Positions 23,879 to 32,408 of a DNA stretch of 64,000 nt are shown here, in pieces (position 1 is the stretch's first letter; each line of letters starts with the position of its first letter). The notes below the pieces were generated by a model. That model saw only the letters and a program-made list of their open reading frames with translations. It was not told the origin of the DNA and did not search any database. The position numbers were made by a program, and so were the translations under genes. Origin of the DNA: Paenibacillus silvisoli (GTDB lineage Bacteria > Bacillota > Bacilli > Paenibacillales > Paenibacillaceae); contig NZ_CP133017.1 of the NCBI RefSeq assembly GCF_030866765.1, forward strand, positions 5,684,501 through 5,748,500, in the 5' to 3' direction.

Positions 23879-25144
23879 TTATTTGCTCATTTCCCCTTGA
23901 ACCGATTGCGCGACCTTCAGCATTTCGTTTTCCGGCAAATTGCCGGACGTGATGCGGAATTCCGTGCCGTCATAGGTCCATGTCAGCGTCTTCTGCTCAT
24001 CCCCCGAAATCGAGCCGTACGTGAAGCCCATATCGATCAGATCGCCTTTCATCGCGGACACGGCTACGTCCTTAGGCTGCGTTTGGATAAGCGTATAATC
24101 GAACGCGCCGGCGTAACGGATCATGATGCCTGCGTTGCCGCCGAATACGATTTCCTGCTGATCCTTCTCCGACACGCCGTCCGGCAAATAGGATGGCTCC
24201 ATCGCCGTGAATACATTGTTGACCGGGCCAAGCGCGCCTTCGGCATCCTGGTCGGACGATCCCTCTTCGTTTGTCGCATTGCCGTTCGTTGCGCTGTTGT
24301 CCGGGCTCGTCGTTGTCTCATCCGGATTTTCCGATTGGTTCTCCGTATTCGTGTTCGTCGCTTGATCATCGGTCGTGTTCGTCGCTTGATCATCGGTCGT
24401 GTTCGTCGCTTGATCTTCATTCGCGTTCGTTGCTTGATCTTCGTTTGCGTTCGTCGCTGTGTTTCCGGACTCGTCATCCGGCAAAGCCGTCGTAGGCTTG
24501 TCGCCTGCCGGCGTGCCCATGTTCGTTTGCGTATCGAATACGCTCTTCTCCAGCTTGGAGCCGAATTCGAACTTGTCGAATTGGACGGACACCATGACAG
24601 CCGCATTGGCATCGCTTACTTCAACTTTGCTCGGCGCATAGTCGGATTTATTAAGCCAAATTTTTTGTCTCGCCAGCGATCCGTTCTGGTAGTTCGCCAT
24701 GACGTCGAAGACGTAGGCGTCATTGTCTACCGCGAATTGGCGCGAGTTATCGAGCAGAATGCTTTGCACGAGCGTTTGGTACAGATACACTTGGCCTTGG
24801 TTGGCCGGCCAGTCGCTTTGGAAGCGGAACACTTTATTGAGGCGCGGCGTCAGGACGAACACGCCTTCATCGTTGCGAAGCACGATTTGCGTAATGTCTT
24901 TCTTGGCATTCGTCAAAGCGATGCGGTAATACTGCGGTTTCTGGTACGACACATCCACCTGATACTCCAGCGGCTGCTGGCCCGTGTACAGCGTCATCTT
25001 GCCTACGCCATGATAGCTGTCCAAGTTGCTGAGCGTTTTGTCCAAATCCTTGACAACCGATTCCGCGTCTTTCGTCCCGCAGGCTGCGAGCACCGCCGTA
25101 AGGCAAAGCAAGATCGCTGCGAGTAAACTGAATCGACGACGCAT
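23879..25144 (-). CDS. ydcC: YdcC/GerS-like lipoprotein with LolA-type fold
   Basis: A 421-residue lipoprotein: signal MRRRFSLLAAILLCLTAV then lipobox LAAC with Cys at residue 22. Residues 30-225 have the pattern of outer-membrane-lipoprotein-carrier (LolA-like) proteins (YHGVGKMTLYTGQQPLEYQV, WLNKSDYAPSKVEV), as in B. subtilis YdcC. YdcC is controlled by the mother-cell sigma factor and, in Clostridioides, GerS is needed for spore germination. A low-complexity, Asn/Thr/Asp-rich tract with eight-residue repeats follows (about 230-300). The C-terminal 110 residues look like the DUF4367-type domain (GIMIRYAG, TWTYDGTEFRITSG). It heads the alr unit. Confidence 0.8.
   Translation of the reverse strand: MRRRFSLLAAILLCLTAVLAACGTKDAESVVKDLDKTLSNLDSYHGVGKMTLYTGQQPLEYQVDVSYQKPQYYRIALTNAKKDITQIVLRNDEGVFVLTPRLNKVFRFQSDWPANQGQVYLYQTLVQSILLDNSRQFAVDNDAYVFDVMANYQNGSLARQKIWLNKSDYAPSKVEVSDANAAVMVSVQFDKFEFGSKLEKSVFDTQTNMGTPAGDKPTTALPDDESGNTATNANEDQATNANEDQATNTTDDQATNTTDDQATNTNTENQSENPDETTTSPDNSATNGNATNEEGSSDQDAEGALGPVNNVFTAMEPSYLPDGVSEKDQQEIVFGGNAGIMIRYAGAFDYTLIQTQPKDVAVSAMKGDLIDMGFTYGSISGDEQKTLTWTYDGTEFRITSGNLPENEMLKVAQSVQGEMSK
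24353..24456. repeat. 24-bp tandem repeat inside ydcC-like gene
   Basis: Units of 24 bases begin at 24353, 24377, 24401 and 24425 with a partial fifth at 24449. The first three are almost identical (GTTCGTCGCTTGATCATCGG and so on). They encode eight-residue repeats of the type DQATNTTD in the linker between the two domains, so copy number can change without a frameshift. Confidence 0.9.
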
Positions 25145-25422
25145 GAGATCAACCCCTCATCACAATTTTTAAACGTATCCGGAGTTGTATTGCCATTGGC
25201 CGTTTACGCTTGACTTGTACTATGTCTATGAGGGGACTTGGCCGATTATGCAGACTAGCATGACAAGCTGATAAAGCTTGTTCGCCGGCGCTCCGATTGC
25301 TGGATCTACTTTACAAAACAAACATCTCTCCCTCATATAAAATCAACAATTGTTTCCTATTCTGGACAAAGGATCATGGGTAAGACAGACGGCATGCATT
25401 CTTATTCGGGGAGAGATGTTCG

Positions 25423-26898
25423 ATGAAAGCCGGGTCAAAAAAATGGATCGCAGCGGTCGGGGCAGCATGTCTGGTGCTGGGAAGCACGGGGATCGTACAA
25501 GCCGCCGACATGGCACTGAAAGCTATCGCGGTGAAAGTGAAGCTTCTTGCCGGCGATTCTGAAGTGAAGCTGGAGAAGGACGCCGTTACGATCGGCGGCG
25601 ACCTGTATGTACCTGTTCGGGCCATGGGCGAAGCGCTTGGTCAGGAAGTCGCTTGGGATCAGAAAAGCAAAACGGTTAAGCTGAAGGCATACCCTTACGT
25701 AACGGGCAAGTACACGTGGACAAACCCGCCTAGCTTGGGTAAAGGGCTAAACGAAGGCGGCTTCTCCGGACTTCTTCACATGCCGGGCGACCCGGACAAC
25801 GTCTTCTACACGCTTGCGGACCGCGGTCCGAACGGACTCATCACGATCGGCGAATCCGTCAACCGTACGTTCCCGGTGCTGGACTACATCCCGCGCTTCT
25901 ATAAAATCAAGCTGAACGGCAGCCAGATTCAAATTTTGGAGACGACCAAGCTGACGCTGCCGGAAGGCAAAACAGGCGTTGTATCCAAATCCCGCTTCAC
26001 GACCGGTCTCAGCAACGTCGGCTCGGACGAGAAATCCTACGATTATTCGGGCAAAGAGCTGCAGCCGCTCGATCCGGACGGACTCGATCTCGAAGGGATC
26101 GCGTACAGCCCATCGGACGATACATTCTGGATGGCCGACGAATACCGTCCTTCGCTTATTCAGCTGAAGCGCGATGGAACCATTATTAGCCGTTACGTTC
26201 CGGTCGGCGACAAAGCGATGCTGGCGGACGCGCAAATTCCTGTTGTGGAAGCTATTCCGGCAATCTATTCGAAGCGAATCGTGAACCGCGGCTTCGAAGG
26301 CGTGACGATCAGCCCGGACGGCAAATTCCTGTATGCTTCGATCCAAAGCCCGATGGCCGTTCCGGACAAGAAAACCGGCGAAGCATCCCGCAATCTTCGT
26401 ATTCTGAAAATGGATCTGGCGACCAAGCAGCTTGTCGGCGAATATGTGTATGTGGCGGAGGATGCGAAAGCATTCGTCAATGTTTCGCAGAAGGACGTCG
26501 TCATCTCCGATCTTCAAGCGCTGTCGGATAACGTCCTGCTCGTGGACGAGCGCGATAAGAACGAAGGGGCTGCGGCGCAAATTAAGCGCGTCTATCGCAT
26601 CGACCTCTCCAAGGCGACGAACGTATTGAACAAGTCCGACATCAGCGCTAACGTTGAAGGCGTGTCCGATTGGAAAGCGAAAGGCGTGACGACCGCTCCG
26701 AAGGAGTTGATCGTCGATTTGACCGCGCTCGATTATCCGTTCGAGAAATTCGAGGGCTTGACGGTCGTTAACAAGAACACGATCGCCATTGCCAATGACA
26801 ACGACTTCGCCGTAGGCGAGTACGATGCGAACGGCGTTCTCCAAACAACCGGCAAACAAACGCAGGTTTGGGTCATTAAAGTGAAAAATCTGTGGTAA
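25423..26898 (+). CDS. Secreted phytase-like protein with copper-amine-oxidase N-terminal domain
   Basis: A 491-residue exported protein. The signal peptide (WIAAVGAACLVLGSTGIVQA) is followed by a short copper amine oxidase N-domain-like module (residues about 30-90: DGD-type GGDLYVPVRAMGEALGQEV), often a cell-wall or stalk module in Paenibacillus. The rest is the esterase-like activity of phytase family domain (FSGLLHMPGDPDNVFYTLAD, DLEGIAYSPSDDTFWMADEY, NRGFEGVTISPDGKFLYASI), a beta-propeller. Activity on phytate or esters is unproven. GGGAGAGATG precedes the start region. The 278 bases upstream hold only the promoter area and a small palindrome (ACAAGCT, AGCTTGT) with no gene. Confidence 0.85.
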   Translation: MKAGSKKWIAAVGAACLVLGSTGIVQAADMALKAIAVKVKLLAGDSEVKLEKDAVTIGGDLYVPVRAMGEALGQEVAWDQKSKTVKLKAYPYVTGKYTWTNPPSLGKGLNEGGFSGLLHMPGDPDNVFYTLADRGPNGLITIGESVNRTFPVLDYIPRFYKIKLNGSQIQILETTKLTLPEGKTGVVSKSRFTTGLSNVGSDEKSYDYSGKELQPLDPDGLDLEGIAYSPSDDTFWMADEYRPSLIQLKRDGTIISRYVPVGDKAMLADAQIPVVEAIPAIYSKRIVNRGFEGVTISPDGKFLYASIQSPMAVPDKKTGEASRNLRILKMDLATKQLVGEYVYVAEDAKAFVNVSQKDVVISDLQALSDNVLLVDERDKNEGAAAQIKRVYRIDLSKATNVLNKSDISANVEGVSDWKAKGVTTAPKELIVDLTALDYPFEKFEGLTVVNKNTIAIANDNDFAVGEYDANGVLQTTGKQTQVWVIKVKNLW

Positions 26899-26908
26899 AC
26901 CCGTCGTA

Positions 26909-26970
26909 CCCCCTAGATTAGAAATCGGCCCTCTTCGGGAACCCGACTCCTAATCTAGGGGGTGTTTTTT
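26909..26970. terminator. Strong shared terminator
   Basis: CCCCCTAGATTAG and CTAATCTAGGGGG pair perfectly over 13 bases around a 28-base internal part, and six T follow on the plus strand. The stop codon of the opposing DUF6143-like gene (26955-26957) lies inside the right arm. Confidence 0.92.
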
Positions 26971-27464
26971 ACTCCCCTTCCCGTATGAACCGTCAACCTC
27001 GCCTCCTCCCGCCAGCCGAAAGCGATGCGCGCCCGCAGCGTCCCCGGCTCCAGCGAGCGCAAAAACGCGATCATCGAGCAGCCGGGCGGCACGATGATCA
27101 TCGTTTGTATATCCACCGCGGTCGTTGCCTTCGCTTCCGCCAGCTGAACAAACGAAAACAGTCCATCCTTCGGCAGCTCTCGGAGCCGGTCCGCGTCCCG
27201 CAGCTCTACTTTCGGTATGGGCGGGGGCGAGAGCTTCTGATTAACGGAAGCCACATGCCGGGAGACGCTTCCTTGTCCAAGCGTGCGGTTATTCAACCAG
27301 CATTCCAGAATAAAGGGCTCGGGAGCGTAATTCGTCACCGTAAACTGATCGCAGACGAAGCGGACCCCGGAATCGCTCGGGTTGAACAATCCTCCCCAAG
27401 CTTGTTTGTCGTCGCCGAACGTCAGCAGTCCAGTTTGACCGAGAAAATAGGCCGCCCCGGTCAT
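26955..27464 (-). CDS. DUF6143-like protein, second copy
   Basis: A 169-residue protein from ATG 27464, which overlaps the stop of its paralogue by ATGA. It shares with that gene the pattern YFLGQTGLLTFGDDKQAWGG, LFNPSDSGVRFVCDQFTVTN and the C-terminal FGWREE. Beta-rich and without signal peptide or membrane segment. I recognise the family only as one of unknown function found in sporulating Bacillales; some such proteins are spore-associated, but I cannot prove it here. Confidence 0.7.
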   Translation of the reverse strand: MTGAAYFLGQTGLLTFGDDKQAWGGLFNPSDSGVRFVCDQFTVTNYAPEPFILECWLNNRTLGQGSVSRHVASVNQKLSPPPIPKVELRDADRLRELPKDGLFSFVQLAEAKATTAVDIQTMIIVPPGCSMIAFLRSLEPGTLRARIAFGWREEARLTVHTGRGVKNTP

Positions 27465-28006
27465 TGCGGACCTCCGGCAGCATGCTCTTCCTCGCGCCAT
27501 CTGAACACGATTCGGGTCTCATAGTGAAACGGCCCCGGAGATCGCAGCACAATTGCGATCGAGCCGCCGGGCGCAATTACGAATACGCCCTTGCCGGGAT
27601 CGCTTGAATAGGTGGAATTCGGGGAAATGATCCGGTTAATGACATTGACGCCCCCGATCGGATTGTCGGTCGACTGGCTGGCGTAGTGAAGCTTAACTTC
27701 AGGCTGTGCAGCAGGCTCTAAAGCGAGATTGGAAGGATGAACGAGCGAGGAACGGCTCCCTTTCCCGACAAGCGTTGGATTCACCCACAGCTCCGCATGA
27801 ATGGATTGGCTCGAAAAATTGGATATCGCAAACATGTCTACAACCGCCGCGACGCCGGAATCGGCAGGATTGAACAAGCCGCCCCACGTATTTTGCCGCT
27901 GCCCCTCCATCCGAAGCGCCTCTGTCTGGCCGATAAAATAGCTGTCCTGGGATGCGCTTTGGTCCGCTTCCGCCGGACGACGCTTCTTTTTGATCAAGCT
28001 AAGCAT
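27461..28006 (-). CDS. DUF6143-like protein, first copy
   Basis: A 181-residue protein from ATG 28006 (AAGGAGG nine bases upstream; ATG codons at 28033 and 28024 lack a site). It has a basic N-terminus (LSLIKKKRRP) and then the shared domain: YFIGQTEALRMEGQRQNTWG, GLFNPADSGVAAVVDMFAIS and FRWREEE. The two copies are translated together and are probably subunits of one assembly. Function unknown. Confidence 0.7.
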   Translation of the reverse strand: MLSLIKKKRRPAEADQSASQDSYFIGQTEALRMEGQRQNTWGGLFNPADSGVAAVVDMFAISNFSSQSIHAELWVNPTLVGKGSRSSLVHPSNLALEPAAQPEVKLHYASQSTDNPIGGVNVINRIISPNSTYSSDPGKGVFVIAPGGSIAIVLRSPGPFHYETRIVFRWREEEHAAGGPQ

Positions 28007-28103
28007 GTGCTTCTCCTCCTTCATCCCCCGCATTCGCCAAACGGCAAGCTTTTTCTACATGTTATTTGCGGTTTCCCGAAAGCATTCGCATTTATTGCCG
28101 AAA

Positions 28104-28129
28104 ACAAAAAGCTGCCGGTCGCCGGCAGC
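28104..28129 (-). terminator. Minus-strand terminator upstream of DUF421 gene
   Basis: GCTGCCGG and CCGGCAGC pair perfectly over eight bases around a three-base loop, with a five-U run on the minus strand. No minus-strand gene ends nearby except the dioxygenase gene at 28708, whose transcript would first run antisense through the whole DUF421 gene. Confidence 0.75.
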
Positions 28130-28184
28130 CCGAATAGCGGAGATTCTCGATGCGGTATACTATCCCAACTAAGGAGGAATCTTC

Positions 28185-28715
28185 ATGCCCCTCGATTGGA
28201 TTTGGAAAGCAATACTCATCGTTGCGTTCGGCTCGGTCCTCCTGAGGCTGGCCGGCCGTACATCAGTCAACAAACTGACAATAACCGATGTTTTGCTAAT
28301 GCTCGTTATCGGACCGCTGCTTATTCGCCCCGTGGAAAATAAAAATATATGGACTACCTTCGGGACCGCGATCGTGCTCGTGCTCACCGTTACTCTATTT
28401 AGGAGCTTATTGATGCGATCGGAACGAATGCGGTCGCTCTGGAACGGCAAGCCGTTTCCCGTCATCGTGAACGGAAAGCCCGAATCGGATGCCATGGCAT
28501 CTCTGAAGCTGTCGGACGAAACGCTGGATGCGCAGCTTCGGGCTGCGGGGATCTACGAACGAACCCAAGTGGAGTACGCTGCATTCGAAGGAAGCGGTAA
28601 ATTAACCGTTAAGCTCAAACCGCAATTCGCACCGGCGACTAAACAAGATGTCGAGCAGTTGAAGCATACGATAATGGAGGAAATGAAAAAACAACGCCCC
28701 TATTCATCTACTTGA
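28185..28715 (+). CDS. YetF-like DUF421 membrane protein
   Basis: A 176-residue protein with three N-terminal membrane helices (WKAILIVAFGSVLLRLAG, TDVLLMLVIGPLLIRP, TTFGTAIVLVLTVTLF) and a soluble tail with GKPFPVIVNGKPES and LDAQLRAAGIYERTQVEYAA, the hallmark of the DUF421/YetF family. Members are often linked to spore or membrane stress functions in Bacillales; molecular role unknown. GGAGGAAT precedes the ATG. Its end overlaps the stop of the opposing dioxygenase gene by eight bases. Confidence 0.9.
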   Translation: MPLDWIWKAILIVAFGSVLLRLAGRTSVNKLTITDVLLMLVIGPLLIRPVENKNIWTTFGTAIVLVLTVTLFRSLLMRSERMRSLWNGKPFPVIVNGKPESDAMASLKLSDETLDAQLRAAGIYERTQVEYAAFEGSGKLTVKLKPQFAPATKQDVEQLKHTIMEEMKKQRPYSST

Positions 28716-29553
28716 TCATATGTACCGGATAATAGGCAGGCACCGGCTTCGTATAATGATCGCGCGCGTATTTGATTTGGTTCGGCGTCCATTGCGAATA
28801 GAACATACGGGTGTCATGATCGTCGCTGAGCGCGAGCGCTTCGGGCACCGTCACCCAGTTGGTCAGCGGGCTGCTGGACGCGCGGGAATGGTAGTTATGC
28901 ATCGTCCGCCGGCCATGCTTGCAGTCGGCCATACCCCCTTTTCGCGTATGGTAGGTCGTAATATTGTACAGCACGGCCGTACCGGCTTTTCCCCGGATCG
29001 GGATTTCGCGATACTCGTCTCCGAGCTTCTCCTTCGCTTCATCGAGCGAGCTAAAGGTATGGCTGTTCGGAACCAGGCAGAAAGCCGGGCAGCATTCGTG
29101 CACGTCGGACAAATAATAGATGACGCAGGCGTACGTGCTGATATAAGGGTTGTCGGGATCGTAGATTTTCCCGCCTATCGTGCCGTAATAGCTGATGTCG
29201 CGGTGAAAATGCATCTGACTGCTGCTCGCCCGGTCTGCGGTCACGTCGCGAAAATCGAACTGGGCGAACCGCGCCTCCCCGCGCAGCACCTCTTGGATGA
29301 GCGGGAAAATGACAGGGTGGCGGATGAACCGGTCCATCTCCAGCGGGTACTGCGCGAGCAAGCTGACCGTGCCGACAGCGCCTTCGATCGGCTGATGCCA
29401 TTGCTCCGGCGCTTCTCGGAGCGAGGTCTCTACGATGCCGTTCAAGTAATCGAGCTCCTCTTGCGTCAACGCATTCGGAATGACGGCGAAGCCATTCTCT
29501 TTATAGTGCGCCAAAATATTCTCTCTCGCAGGTTGTGCGGCGTTCATATTCAT
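28708..29553 (-). CDS. Phytanoyl-CoA dioxygenase family protein (PhyH)
   Basis: A 281-residue non-heme iron(II)/2-oxoglutarate dioxygenase. The metal-binding H-x-D is seen in QMHFHRDISY and the distal His in YNITTYHTRKGG with Arg that could hold 2-oxoglutarate (CKHGRRTMH region). Also FAVIPNALTQEELDYLNG near the N-terminus and CPAFCLVPNSHTFSS. Substrate unknown: bacterial PhyH proteins hydroxylate a wide range of small molecules. AGAGAGG is nine bases before the ATG. It lies alone, convergent with the DUF421 gene, and has no terminator of its own before it. Confidence 0.88.
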   Translation of the reverse strand: MNMNAAQPARENILAHYKENGFAVIPNALTQEELDYLNGIVETSLREAPEQWHQPIEGAVGTVSLLAQYPLEMDRFIRHPVIFPLIQEVLRGEARFAQFDFRDVTADRASSSQMHFHRDISYYGTIGGKIYDPDNPYISTYACVIYYLSDVHECCPAFCLVPNSHTFSSLDEAKEKLGDEYREIPIRGKAGTAVLYNITTYHTRKGGMADCKHGRRTMHNYHSRASSSPLTNWVTVPEALALSDDHDTRMFYSQWTPNQIKYARDHYTKPVPAYYPVHMIK

Positions 29554-29640
29554 TCCCTATAGCCTCTCTTTCGCTTCTTTGATAAGCCATATGCGCCTGT
29601 CGAGAGGAATAGAAGATTGAAGCAGGACTCTACAAGAACG

Positions 29641-29683
29641 AAAAAAAGGGCTGACCGTCGAAACCATCGACGTTCAGCCCTTC
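29641..29683 (-). terminator. Terminator of the heme-uptake-like operon
   Basis: On the minus strand GGGCTGAACGTCGA pairs with TCGACGGTCAGCCC (one mismatch), followed by seven U. It lies 14 bases after the stop at 29697. Confidence 0.92.
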
Positions 29684-29696
29684 TGCTTGCATTCGT

Positions 29697-30539
29697 TTAG
29701 TTCGTGCCCGACTCCACAGGCGCTTGCTCCGGCAAATGCGAGACAACGACTTGATAGATCGTTACTTTGTTGCCGACGATCGGGCTGGCCGATTCGGCCG
29801 CTTGCTGCCCGCCGTGTCCATGACCTTGACCGTGGCCTGCGCCATGACCTTGACCGCCATGTCCGCCTGCGCCTTGTGCCGCTTCGCGGCGTTTATGCGC
29901 GTGCTGGAACGAATCGCTGTTCGCCCAAGCTTGGAAATCCTCTTCCTTCTCCCATGTCGTGCAAACGCGGATTTCTTCCGTCTCCTCGGATGTCTTCGCG
30001 TGCAGCACATCCATCCGCACGAAGCCCGGGAAAGTATGTACGCTCTTCGGGGTCTTGAACCGCTCAAGAACGGCTTCCGCGTATCCGGCGCGGACTTCGA
30101 TACGATTTTCCACTACGATCATCGAGTTACTCCCCTTCTCATCGATTTTTAGAAGCGACTTCAAGTACGAGACGACCTCTTTGGCCTGCTCGCCGCCGAT
30201 CATGGCGTGCTGCAGCAGCGTAATGCCGTGCGGGCCGCGCGCATGAACCGATTCCGGATGGCTGGTCAGCGCCGCCTTGATGAATTCGAGCTCGCCCAGC
30301 ATCGCCGCGGCGAACAGATCGATCCGCGCGCCTTTGGACAGCAGCCATTCCGCGATGTCGCGGCGGCCGACGTGCGATGCCGCGCCAAGCGCCGTTTCCC
30401 AATCATCTCCGCCCCAATTCATGGACGCGTGCAGCAGCGCTGGCTCTTGCGCCAGCAACGCTTGCACCTTATTCAGGTCGGCATGCGCCGCACCGACGAA
30501 TTCACGGACCAACTCCGTGCTCAATGCCGGTTTTGCCAT
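29697..30539 (-). CDS. Ankyrin-repeat/IsdG-type heme monooxygenase fusion
   Basis: A 280-residue protein from ATG 30539 (AAGGAGG eight bases upstream). Residues 15-130 look like ankyrin-type repeats (DWETALGAASHVGRRDIAEW, LLSKGARIDLFAAAMLGELE). From residue 139 it is a heme-degrading monooxygenase of the IsdG/IsdI type: MIVVENRIEV with Asn145, DFQAWANSDSF with Trp205, and FQHAHKRR with His215. These are the three catalytic residues of IsdG at matching spacing. Between HKRREA and the final SPIVGNKVTIY strand lies a Gly/His-rich loop (about 224-246, HGAGHGQGHGHGG) not in IsdG. Last gene of a Fur-controlled heme-uptake operon. It should open the porphyrin ring and release iron; the ankyrin part's partner is unknown. 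Confidence 0.85.
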   Translation of the reverse strand: MAKPALSTELVREFVGAAHADLNKVQALLAQEPALLHASMNWGGDDWETALGAASHVGRRDIAEWLLSKGARIDLFAAAMLGELEFIKAALTSHPESVHARGPHGITLLQHAMIGGEQAKEVVSYLKSLLKIDEKGSNSMIVVENRIEVRAGYAEAVLERFKTPKSVHTFPGFVRMDVLHAKTSEETEEIRVCTTWEKEEDFQAWANSDSFQHAHKRREAAQGAGGHGGQGHGAGHGQGHGHGGQQAAESASPIVGNKVTIYQVVVSHLPEQAPVESGTN

Positions 30540-30569
30540 GTTCATCTCCTCCTTATTATAACGGCTTCA

Positions 30570-31379
30570 TTAAGCCCATGCTTCTTGAGGCTGTTTGTTC
30601 ACGATACCGCTCGGCAAGTAAACCGGCACGCCTTCATCGTAGTGCACCTTCGCTTCGATGCCGAACACCTCGCGGAAGAAGTCTACTTTAAATACTTCGC
30701 CGGGCGTTCCTTGCTTGACGACCGCGCCGTTCTTCATCGCAACGATCCGATCGCAGAAGCGCGCCGCTTGGTTCAGATCGTGCAGAACCATGACGACCGT
30801 GATGCCCTGATCCCGGTTCAAATCGCGGATCAGCTCCATCAGCTCGAGCTGGTGGGCGATATCGAGATAGGTCGTCGGTTCGTCCAGCAGCAAAATCCGC
30901 GGCGTTTGCGCCATGCACATCGACAGCCAGGCGCGCTGCCGTTCCCCGCCCGACAGCTCGAGCAGCGAACGATGCTGCAGCTCCGTCATGCTGGTTACGG
31001 ACAACGCCCAGTCGACGACATCCTCGTGCTGGCCTCTGCATTCCTCGTACCATTTCAGATGCGGATTGCGCCCTCTGCGCACAAGGTCGCGGACCGTAAT
31101 ATCCAAGCCGCCTTCCTGCGTTTGCGTCAGCATCGTCATCGTGCGGGCAATCGTTTTGTTGTCCATGTCCGCGATGTCTTTGCCTTCCATCTCGATTTTG
31201 CCGGATTGCGGCGCGGCCAGCCGTGCCAGCATGCGCAGCACGGTCGACTTGCCCGAGCCGTTCGGCCCGACAATGCCCAGCCATTCGCCTGGGGCAACCT
31301 TCAGGTTGAAGCCGCTCACGATCGTAACGGAGCGGTCATACCCGTACTTCAATTGTTCGGCAGCCAGTGAAGGAATCAT
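30570..31379 (-). CDS. Iron/heme ABC transporter ATPase
   Basis: A 269-residue FecE/FhuC-type ATPase. Walker A GPNGSGKST, signature LSGGERQRAWL, Walker B RILLLDEPT and the switch His in VLHDLNQAARF are complete. It drives the FecCD permease encoded just upstream; its start overlaps that stop (ATGA). Iron-siderophore and heme importers share this ATPase type. The downstream IsdG-type gene points to heme as the cargo, but a siderophore cannot be excluded. Confidence 0.95.
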   Translation of the reverse strand: MIPSLAAEQLKYGYDRSVTIVSGFNLKVAPGEWLGIVGPNGSGKSTVLRMLARLAAPQSGKIEMEGKDIADMDNKTIARTMTMLTQTQEGGLDITVRDLVRRGRNPHLKWYEECRGQHEDVVDWALSVTSMTELQHRSLLELSGGERQRAWLSMCMAQTPRILLLDEPTTYLDIAHQLELMELIRDLNRDQGITVVMVLHDLNQAARFCDRIVAMKNGAVVKQGTPGEVFKVDFFREVFGIEAKVHYDEGVPVYLPSGIVNKQPQEAWA

Positions 31380-32404
31380 CGTTTAACCCCTTTCCGGAGC
31401 AAATAAAGGAAGAAAGGCGCGCCGAGCAGAGCCAGCAGAATGCCGACCGGGAACTCGAGCGGGTCGAACCAGCTGCGAGCGGCCGTATCCGCGGCGATGA
31501 CCAGCATGCCGCCGCCGATGGCGGAAATCGGCAGGAAGATCCGATAATCGTTGCCCACGAGCAGCCGCACGATATGCGGAACGACAAGACCGACGAAGCC
31601 GACCATCCCGACGATGCTGATCGCGGCGCCGGCCATAAACGTAGAGAGCAGAACGATCAGCAGTCTGCCGATCTCGACTCGGCTGCCGAGCAGCTTCGCC
31701 GCATCGTCGCCCAGCACGAGCAGATTGGCGGTCTTGATCATGAAAATCGAAGCGATGATACCGACGATCGTATAAGGCAGCAGCGTGTCGAAATGCGGCC
31801 AGCTGCGCCCATTCAAGCTGCCGGACATCCATGGCAGCACGGACTGCACCTTCTCGCTGTTCAAGATCATCAGCGCCGTCATGGCCGCGCCGAGCAGCGA
31901 GTTCACCGCCACCCCGGCCAATATCAGACGAACCGGCGATGCGCCGTTCTTCCAAGAAAGCGCATAGACGACCGCCGCGGCGCCAAGAGCGCCTAAAAAT
32001 GCGGCAATTGGCAAATAAGCAATTTTCTCAGGGAACAAAATCATAATGACGACCGCCGCGAGTCCGCCGCCAGAAGATACCCCGATAATGCCGGGATCGG
32101 CGAGCGGATTGCGGAATACCCCCTGCAGGAACGAGCCTGCGATAGCGAGGCAAATGCCCGCGAGCATGCCCGTCAGCACGCGCGGTAGCCGCAAATTCCA
32201 AACGATCTGCCTCGCTTCCGAGTCGGAGGCGTGGAACAGGGAGCTCCACACCTCGCGCGCCGGAATCGGAATCGAGCCGGACATTAACCCATACAGTCCG
32301 GCAAGCAGCAGGAGCCCTAGACTGACAACGAGCACGCTGCCTCTCTTGAATCCTCTGGACACCCGAATTTCTCGCGCCTTCTGTCCGGTAACTACGGTAG
32401 CCAT
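31376..32404 (-). CDS. FecCD/BtuC-type ABC permease
   Basis: A 342-residue permease with about ten membrane helices, ending LLALLGAPFFLYLLRKG, the typical close of FecCD permeases. Conserved stretches: RLPRVLTGMLAGICLAIAGS, FRNPLADPGIIGVSSGGG, GFVGLVVPHIVRLLVG. It should work as a homodimer with the ATPase below. It starts four bases after the stop of the binding-protein gene. Confidence 0.95.
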   Translation of the reverse strand: MATVVTGQKAREIRVSRGFKRGSVLVVSLGLLLLAGLYGLMSGSIPIPAREVWSSLFHASDSEARQIVWNLRLPRVLTGMLAGICLAIAGSFLQGVFRNPLADPGIIGVSSGGGLAAVVIMILFPEKIAYLPIAAFLGALGAAAVVYALSWKNGASPVRLILAGVAVNSLLGAAMTALMILNSEKVQSVLPWMSGSLNGRSWPHFDTLLPYTIVGIIASIFMIKTANLLVLGDDAAKLLGSRVEIGRLLIVLLSTFMAGAAISIVGMVGFVGLVVPHIVRLLVGNDYRIFLPISAIGGGMLVIAADTAARSWFDPLEFPVGILLALLGAPFFLYLLRKGVKR

Positions 32405-32408
32405 CGGA

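Noticed and set aside
25263-25281. A short palindrome ACAAGCT-GATAA-AGCTTGT before the phytase-like gene.
   Set aside because: It is small and could arise by chance; nothing else points to an operator.
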